10,172 nucleotides of DNA, from the NCBI GenBank assembly GCA_964549245.1, contig CAZJUO010000040.1:1-10172 (forward strand). The letters are read 5' to 3'. This document shows positions 5,259 to 10,172 of the stretch, in pieces; position 1 is the stretch's first letter; every line of letters starts with the position of its first letter. The translations under genes were made by a program, and so were the position numbers. The notes under the pieces are model-generated. The model was not told where the DNA came from, did no database searches, and worked only from the letters and a program-made list of their open reading frames with translations. The stretch comes from CAZJUO01 sp964549245 (GTDB lineage: Bacteria; Patescibacteriota; Patescibacteriia; UBA10025; JAHIVO01).

Positions 5259-6203
5259 TTAAATAGTAAACCATAAATAATTCGAAAAAGCCCACTGTAA
5301 AAGTATCTTCGCCTCATAAAAACGCTGTTCGCTTGAAGAACTATTGAATAATACAACGATCACCCCATGCCCATCATCTTCCGCCTGGCAGGCAAAGGTA
5401 AAACCGGCTTCATTGAGGTATCCTGTTTTAGCGCCGATCAAATGTAGGTCATCATCGCCTAATAATTTATCGGTATTTTTTATATGGTGCGAAATATGTT
5501 TGTCAACCGTTTCAAAGGCGTATTCGTTCCGCAACAGAGCCCCCCTGATGGTTGAATTCCGCAAAGCCAGCTGCACGATCCGGCTATATTCCAAAACGGT
5601 GGATTGGTTCCTGGGGTCAAGCCCGGTCACGTCGTAGAAAACCGTTTTATGTAACCCTAAACGCTTGGCTGTATCGTTCATGCGCCGTATAAATTCCTCT
5701 TCAGGAATACCGGTCGACCTCGCTAGCGCTTTGGTGGCATTATTAGCGCTCCCTACCAAACTGGCATAAAACAAATCCCCCACAGTCACTGTTTCTCCCT
5801 CCGTAACGTATAAGCGGCTACCCTCTACATTGCTGTTATCCTCTTGAGCGATAGTAATCTGTTCTGAAAATTCCGTATCGGTCTCCAGAAAAACAAGAGC
5901 AGTCATCAATTTTGTCAGGCTGGCAATAGGCATTTGCTGGTCGGTGTTTTTTTGCCAAAGTACTTGACGGCTCATACTGTCCAGGGCAATGCCGGCCGTG
6001 GCGCTTATAGAGTCAATCGGATACACAAAATCAGATTTTCTTATTGGGGGAATACTACGGTAGACGCGGAACGGCCCTTGGTATTCTGAAGCCATCATTT
6101 GTTCGGCTAACTGGGATTGGAGACGCCCATCAAGATAAAAAATTGAAGGGCTATAATCTATTTGCTGCAAGGCAAAGAGTGTGGCCAAAAGAAATGATAC
6201 CAT
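5259..6203 (-). CDS. D-alanyl-D-alanine carboxypeptidase (peptidase S11, PBP5-like)
   Basis: Penicillin-binding enzyme that trims the terminal D-Ala from peptidoglycan stem peptides outside the membrane. 314 residues. All three active-site motifs are visible in order: SxxK = Ser95-Leu-Thr-Lys98, SxN = Ser152-Ala-Asn154, KTG = Lys259-Thr-Gly261. A hydrophobic stretch at 2-13 should act as signal or anchor, but it lacks the usual positive charges before it. There is no earlier in-frame ATG, GTG or TTG before a TGA, so the start is fixed. The protein ends about 50 residues after KTG, so the C-terminal PBP5 domain and the amphipathic anchor helix are absent; attachment may be by the N-terminus. 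It starts 20 bases after scpB. Confidence 0.92.
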   Translation of the reverse strand: MVSFLLATLFALQQIDYSPSIFYLDGRLQSQLAEQMMASEYQGPFRVYRSIPPIRKSDFVYPIDSISATAGIALDSMSRQVLWQKNTDQQMPIASLTKLMTALVFLETDTEFSEQITIAQEDNSNVEGSRLYVTEGETVTVGDLFYASLVGSANNATKALARSTGIPEEEFIRRMNDTAKRLGLHKTVFYDVTGLDPRNQSTVLEYSRIVQLALRNSTIRGALLRNEYAFETVDKHISHHIKNTDKLLGDDDLHLIGAKTGYLNEAGFTFACQAEDDGHGVIVVLFNSSSSEQRFYEAKILLQWAFSNYLWFTI

Positions 6204-6223
6204 AGCGTAGGTGCGATTAAAAC

Positions 6224-6796
6224 TTACGAAGCTGGCTCACCGCCTTCGACATTTTGCTCCAATAGTTTTTTCAAATTTTCGTCACTGTTCAATTTGTCAA
6301 AATCAGGCAAATCCTCCGCTTTATCCAAGCCCAAAAAACGCAGGAAATCAAAGGTGATCGAATATACGGTTGCCATTTTTTCTTTATCTTCTTTGGATTC
6401 TATCAAACCGCGGATCAATAAATTCCGGATAATCAAACTGCAGTTGACGCCACGGATCTGCTCAAGCTCTGCTTTGGTGATCGGTCCGCGGTAAGCGATG
6501 ATAGTCAGCGTTTCCAAAGACGGCTTGGTCAGTTCGCCCGTCTGCTCTGATTTTACAAAATCTTTGATAATATAAGCGCAGGCTGGGCTGCTGGCCATTT
6601 GATACGACTGGGCGGTGCGCTGGATATGAACCCCGCGGCTGTCCTGATTATATTCCTGCATCAATTCATCAGCCACCTGCACTATCTCTCTTTTGTCTTT
6701 TTTCAATATTTCAGCCATTTTGCTTATCGATATGGCTTTCCCCGAAACGAATAACAAGCTTTCGATCAAGGCTTTTGTTTTTGTATTGTCCGACAT
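6224..6796 (-). CDS. scpB: Segregation and condensation protein B
   Basis: Kite-type subunit of the SMC-ScpAB complex that compacts and separates chromosomes. 190 residues, normal length. Two winged-helix domains are expected: about 1-85, beginning ALIESLLFVSGKAISISKMA, and about 90-160, with the family motif ETLTIIAYRGPITKAELEQI (95-114) followed by RGVN and the GLIE segment. The usual glycine-rich turn after GLIE is replaced by a charged SKEDKEKMAT. The acidic C-terminal tail (about 160-190) is likely disordered. It lies directly after scpA, 16 bases away, as in most bacteria. There is no Shine-Dalgarno. Confidence 0.95.
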   Translation of the reverse strand: MSDNTKTKALIESLLFVSGKAISISKMAEILKKDKREIVQVADELMQEYNQDSRGVHIQRTAQSYQMASSPACAYIIKDFVKSEQTGELTKPSLETLTIIAYRGPITKAELEQIRGVNCSLIIRNLLIRGLIESKEDKEKMATVYSITFDFLRFLGLDKAEDLPDFDKLNSDENLKKLLEQNVEGGEPAS

Positions 6797-6812
6797 AGAA
6801 AAGGTATTAAAA

Positions 6813-7541
6813 TTATTCTTCGTTAATAATGGTTTTATTGGTGGTATCTATTTTCTGCACCACGATATCGTCAAAAATGCCTTCCTGCACTACGGCTATC
6901 GAACGCTGCTTGACTAACTCCAAAATCGCTAAAAAAGTGACGATAACCTCGGTTTTGTTGTTGGCCGAACGCAACAGTTCACCAAAACGCATGCGCATTT
7001 TTTCCTGGATCATCTGCTGTATGTTGGCAATCCGCTCTCTGATAGAAATCGTTTTGGTTACTACTTCCCGGGGCAGGTTTACCCACGGCTCCAAACTAGC
7101 CAGCACACCACGAAATATTTTACTCAACGTTTCGGAAGTAATGCTTTTCGGCGGATTAAAAACCTTGTCAATGCGCACGATCATCCGTTCCCGCGGGTAC
7201 AGAAAATGCTTTTTTACAATCCGTTTCTGCAGTACTTTGGAAGCCTCGTAAAATTCTTTATAAATCCGCAGCTGCTGCTCCAGGTCAGAAGCCTCTTCAG
7301 CGTCCACCTCCAGCTGGGGCAGTAAAATCTTTGACTTGATTAGCAGCAGTTTGGCGGCCACTACCAGAAAATCAGCCAGCTCTTCAGTGGAGATGTCCGC
7401 CGTTTGGTTAAGGTACCCGAGGTACTGATCCGTTACCTTTGCCAGCGACACCTCGGTAATATCCAGCCGCTCCTGTTCAATAAACTGCAGGAGTAAATCA
7501 AGCGGCCCTTCAAATTTTTCAAGTTTAATTTGATAAGGCAT
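6813..7541 (-). CDS. scpA: Segregation and condensation protein A (kleisin)
   Basis: Kleisin that bridges the SMC heads and binds ScpB. 242 residues, typical. The N-terminal motif FEGPLDLLLQFIEQERLDI (10-28) is diagnostic and contacts the SMC neck; the middle contains the acidic ScpB-binding region (about 75-90, LEVDAEEASDLEQ); the C-terminal winged helix (about 170-235) ends with the conserved ELVKQRSIAVVQEGIFDDI. Its ATG (7539-7541) directly abuts the TAA of the YbaK-domain gene (7542-7544), so translation is probably coupled. SMC itself is not in the window. Confidence 0.96.
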   Translation of the reverse strand: MPYQIKLEKFEGPLDLLLQFIEQERLDITEVSLAKVTDQYLGYLNQTADISTEELADFLVVAAKLLLIKSKILLPQLEVDAEEASDLEQQLRIYKEFYEASKVLQKRIVKKHFLYPRERMIVRIDKVFNPPKSITSETLSKIFRGVLASLEPWVNLPREVVTKTISIRERIANIQQMIQEKMRMRFGELLRSANNKTEVIVTFLAILELVKQRSIAVVQEGIFDDIVVQKIDTTNKTIINEE

Positions 7542-8021
7542 TTATTTTTTTGTTTTATCCCGTACCGCCACACTGCCGGTGGTGGAATCCTCCAGTTTTA
7601 AAAAATCTTTTACCTTCATGCGTACGCTTTCGGTAAAACTTCCGGCGCTGAAAATAGCCTCACGCGCTTTAGCTAAAGCCGTGTCAACTATTACCCCGAC
7701 TTTATGCGTGCTGCCGAAAGGAGTGATAGCTCCCGGCTTCACTTTAAACTTAGTTTTCATCTCCGACTCTTTGGCGATACGGACTTTTTTGGCTTTGAGC
7801 AGTTTTTTAATTTTTTTCAAATCAAGCTTATAATGCGCGGGTATAACCACGACATAATACTCCTTGTCAACTTTAACCAATAGTGTTTTGGCTATTTCCT
7901 GCAGTTTCTTTTTCAATGTCTGGGCCAAATCATAAGCCGTGTACACTGTTTTGTGTTCTACAATATCGTATTTTACCTTGCTTTTATCCAAATGGTTTAG
8001 TATTTTTTTGGGTATTTTCAT
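7542..8021 (-). CDS. YbaK/ProX-type aminoacyl-tRNA deacylase domain protein
   Basis: 159-residue stand-alone editing domain of the YbaK/EbsC/ProX superfamily (PF04073), which hydrolyses mischarged aminoacyl-tRNA. Family features: the first helix and VEHKTVYTAYDLAQTL (about 21-36), KTLLVKVDKEYYVVVIPA with the conserved lysine (45-62), KLDLKKIKKLL (65-75), and KVKPGAITPFG (93-103), corresponding to the conserved G-x-x-S/T-P-x-G active-site loop. The end AGSFTESVRMKVKDF also fits. The sequence is very lysine-rich, with a basic tail. Which tRNA is edited cannot be told from sequence. It sits 11 bases after the DUF2330 gene and touches scpA. Confidence 0.85.
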   Translation of the reverse strand: MKIPKKILNHLDKSKVKYDIVEHKTVYTAYDLAQTLKKKLQEIAKTLLVKVDKEYYVVVIPAHYKLDLKKIKKLLKAKKVRIAKESEMKTKFKVKPGAITPFGSTHKVGVIVDTALAKAREAIFSAGSFTESVRMKVKDFLKLEDSTTGSVAVRDKTKK

Positions 8022-8032
8022 AAATAGTTTGG

Positions 8033-10172
8033 TTATTTTTTAGTCCTGGTTGATTTTTTCATGGTGGCTTTCTTGGTTTTGGCAACCGGTGTTTTTTTCT
8101 GCGTAGCAGAAATTGGTTGCACATTTTTTGCTGTGTCAGCTTTTAATGGCGTCTCTTTAGTTGCGTTACTTCCAGCTTGTAACATTCTTTTTCTGCGCTG
8201 ATACCTAACCTGTAAAATCATTGTCCCAGCCATAACCACAAGTACTACTGCGATGGGAATCAATACCATAAAAATACCAAGCATGCTTCTGGTCGATGAA
8301 GTCAGCGAATTAAAAGGCATATCACCCAAATTACCCCAAAAACTCTGCCCTGATATGGGAACAAATAATATTGCTGAAAGCATCAGCAGGTACAAGAACG
8401 CCGCTCCGGCTTGGATGATCCAAAACAATACGCGCAGTGATCTTTTTTTCACCAGGAAAATAAGAACTGACATGATAATAAACAGCATCCCAAACGGCGA
8501 CAAAACGGAGATAAACAATATGATCACGAAAAAAAGCATGCCGTAAAATAACACAGGCAACATATCCCTTTTGGTTCTATCCCATCGGCTTGGCCCTACT
8601 CCCACTTTGGAATTGTCATCAGCCTGCCGAAAAAACAGATCTTCCGTCATTTCCGTGTAAGCCATGGTCCGCGTCAGTTTGGTTAAAAAATACTTGCTTT
8701 CATCAGGCGTTATCCAGGGATTTCCCTGATCGTCCAATGCTAGCTCTTCAATAGCATCGTCTTTAAGCCAATTGGCCCACGAGGTGCTAAAACCAGGCAA
8801 AGCCTTTTTGTGGTCGGCGAAAACGTATAATTCCAGTGATGCGTATTCACTGCTTTGGTCATAGGTGGAAACGGTATAATTCAATTCCCGACCCGACACT
8901 GCCTCGGCCAATGACGAATCAAAATGCGAAAGAAAAACAGTCTCATCGCTCACCCCATGAGCAGTTCCCTCTCTTACTGTTGTGTAGCTTTCCTGCATTT
9001 CATCACCACTCATGGTTGTTGATACAATGCGCGCCTCATCAAGCGTGCCCCGCAAGGCTGAATTCTCGCTTTGGTTGCCCCGCTGGCCAAGATATAATGT
9101 TGCCCCTACAGCTGAACGCATAGCCCATTGGGCATTTCCGCTGACAGAAGTCATGGGATAGGCTTGGCCATTTACATAACCTATGGGGCTATTTTCATCA
9201 GACCAGGTAACGGCCAGCTGATACCAGGTATCCGTTTGCCACTCCTGGTTCGGCAGTTCAGCCTGCCATAGCTGATAGCGGTAATTCTCGTCATAGGCGA
9301 CATATTGCAGATACACGGACTCATCATCGTATGATCTGGCAATGCGAAATTCAAATATATCGGCGGCATTGCTGTCTACTACATTCATTATTTCCCAATA
9401 ACCGGTCGAATTCTCCCACGTAGCATCAGGCTGAACCCAAGCTTCAACCGTACCGCTATCAGTGGTAAAGCCATCGAAAGAATCTAAGGAAAGCAGGCTA
9501 TTTCGATTGATCTCAATAGCCTTACCTACCGCGCCAGTATCATATGAAGGTTTTTTATTTTGGTCAGGCCGGCTGGTCACCGACGATATTTTCAAAGGGT
9601 AAACGATATTTTCTGTTTCAAAAGCAATACTCACCGGCGTCGCGTGCCCCGTACGCAGTTGTTGGGAAACGTCAGTCCAATCCAAGCTACTGACATCGAT
9701 GCGCATGGCCACAAAGTACCAATTATTCTGTATATAACTGTCCAGGATGTAGCTGGCTGATGAAGGAAAATTATAATCATGGTCTGACAACCAATCGGTT
9801 AAAGCGTCCCTGTCGTCAGCCGATAAAACGGTTACGTCGTAATAATCAATCTTTTTTGTCTCAATGACCGTTACCCCCTTATTTTGGGTTTCGTCCAACG
9901 TAGCTCCTACCGATAGCGTATCATAGCGATTGTAAGGGTAATAACCGGTTAACTCCTGCAAAGAAGTAAATAATCCATCGGATCCTTTTGTCACGGTCGG
10001 TTGTGCCGGTACAGGAACCACCCAACCAAAATCCTCGGCATCTCCCTGGAAGGTAATTGAAACAACCATTGTTTCAACGCCCTCATCGTAAAAAATGACA
10101 GCTTTTTGGCCGGTTTCCTGAACCCAGTAGTTAGGCGGGGGCATGATCATGCCATCCGCTAAAGTCAATTGC
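8033..10172 (-). CDS. DUF2330 membrane protein with an inserted LamG-like domain, 5' end outside window
   Basis: Surface protein of unknown function; 711 codons from a TTG at 10168, but the frame stays open to the right edge. DUF2330 proteins normally have a signal peptide just before ALADGM.PPP, so the true start almost certainly lies beyond 10172. Counting from that TTG: DUF2330 first part about 4-195 (ADGMIMPPPNYW, ITFQGDAEDFGWVVPVP); a concanavalin-A/LamG-like domain about 213-420 (GTVEAWVQP, WYQLAVTW, YVNGQ, GTLDEARI, FLSHFD); DUF2330 second part about 443-520 (LELYVFADHKKALPGF, KYFLTKLTRTM, EMTEDLFF); then four probable membrane helices (about 537-556, 558-573, 579-603, 630-653) and a long basic, Lys/Thr-rich cytosolic tail to 711. 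The large N-terminal part should be outside the cell. It is the first gene seen of the minus-strand string. Confidence 0.88.
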   Translation of the reverse strand, partial: QLTLADGMIMPPPNYWVQETGQKAVIFYDEGVETMVVSITFQGDAEDFGWVVPVPAQPTVTKGSDGLFTSLQELTGYYPYNRYDTLSVGATLDETQNKGVTVIETKKIDYYDVTVLSADDRDALTDWLSDHDYNFPSSASYILDSYIQNNWYFVAMRIDVSSLDWTDVSQQLRTGHATPVSIAFETENIVYPLKISSVTSRPDQNKKPSYDTGAVGKAIEINRNSLLSLDSFDGFTTDSGTVEAWVQPDATWENSTGYWEIMNVVDSNAADIFEFRIARSYDDESVYLQYVAYDENYRYQLWQAELPNQEWQTDTWYQLAVTWSDENSPIGYVNGQAYPMTSVSGNAQWAMRSAVGATLYLGQRGNQSENSALRGTLDEARIVSTTMSGDEMQESYTTVREGTAHGVSDETVFLSHFDSSLAEAVSGRELNYTVSTYDQSSEYASLELYVFADHKKALPGFSTSWANWLKDDAIEELALDDQGNPWITPDESKYFLTKLTRTMAYTEMTEDLFFRQADDNSKVGVGPSRWDRTKRDMLPVLFYGMLFFVIILFISVLSPFGMLFIIMSVLIFLVKKRSLRVLFWIIQAGAAFLYLLMLSAILFVPISGQSFWGNLGDMPFNSLTSSTRSMLGIFMVLIPIAVVLVVMAGTMILQVRYQRRKRMLQAGSNATKETPLKADTAKNVQPISATQKKTPVAKTKKATMKKSTRTKK

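Noticed and set aside
2052..10172. UGA recoded as glycine, as in some CPR phyla
   Set aside because: No in-frame TGA occurs in any of the conserved genes, and glycine motifs use normal codons, so the standard stop set explains the window.
1..10172. CRISPR array or insertion-sequence transposase
   Set aside because: No regularly spaced short repeats and no DDE or IS200/IS605-type coding sequence were seen; the only mobile-type gene is the serine recombinase.

Overview
The window looks like a chromosomal piece of an uncultured bacterium of the Candidate Phyla Radiation (Patescibacteria). This is inferred from several traits together: short, tightly packed genes all on the minus strand; almost no Shine-Dalgarno sequences; a DUF2330 protein with an ADGMI.PPPNYW start; a stripped-down glycolysis set; and a large serine recombinase lying next to a tRNA gene. 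All nine complete protein genes end in TAA, and none of the frames contains an in-frame TGA, so the UGA-as-glycine code of some CPR lineages is not supported here.

Right and centre (about 2050-10172): one long minus-strand gene string, read right to left. It runs DUF2330/LamG membrane protein (5' end outside the window), YbaK-type tRNA-editing domain protein, scpA, scpB, a D-Ala-D-Ala carboxypeptidase, a COG2426-type small membrane protein, tpiA, class II fba and gap. Gaps are 0 to about 28 bases, so the genes are probably co-transcribed. The string joins envelope and chromosome-segregation functions with three consecutive lower-glycolysis enzymes (fructose-1,6-bisphosphate to triose phosphates to 1,3-bisphosphoglycerate); pgk is not here.

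Middle left (about 1600-2070): a good sigma70-like promoter inside the 3' end of gap, then a perfect 10-bp inverted repeat and the only strong Shine-Dalgarno of the window, leading a 58-residue two-helix membrane protein. After it come a second promoter and a tRNA-Glu(CTC) gene with encoded CCA.

Left (1-1674): a large serine recombinase on the minus strand, whose 3' end runs off the left edge. Between its start and the tRNA lies a plus-strand patchwork of three pieces of the same recombinase gene, in gene order, in inverted orientation: an 18/19 match, an exact 14-mer and an exact match of at least 33 bp. The reading frame of the last two continues as a recombinase-like C-terminal tail and stops inside the tRNA antisense strand. 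This is the most unusual part of the window. It can be read as a deletion-riddled second recombinase copy at a tRNA integration site, as one state of an invertible arrangement, or, because the repeat touches the window edge, as an assembly effect.
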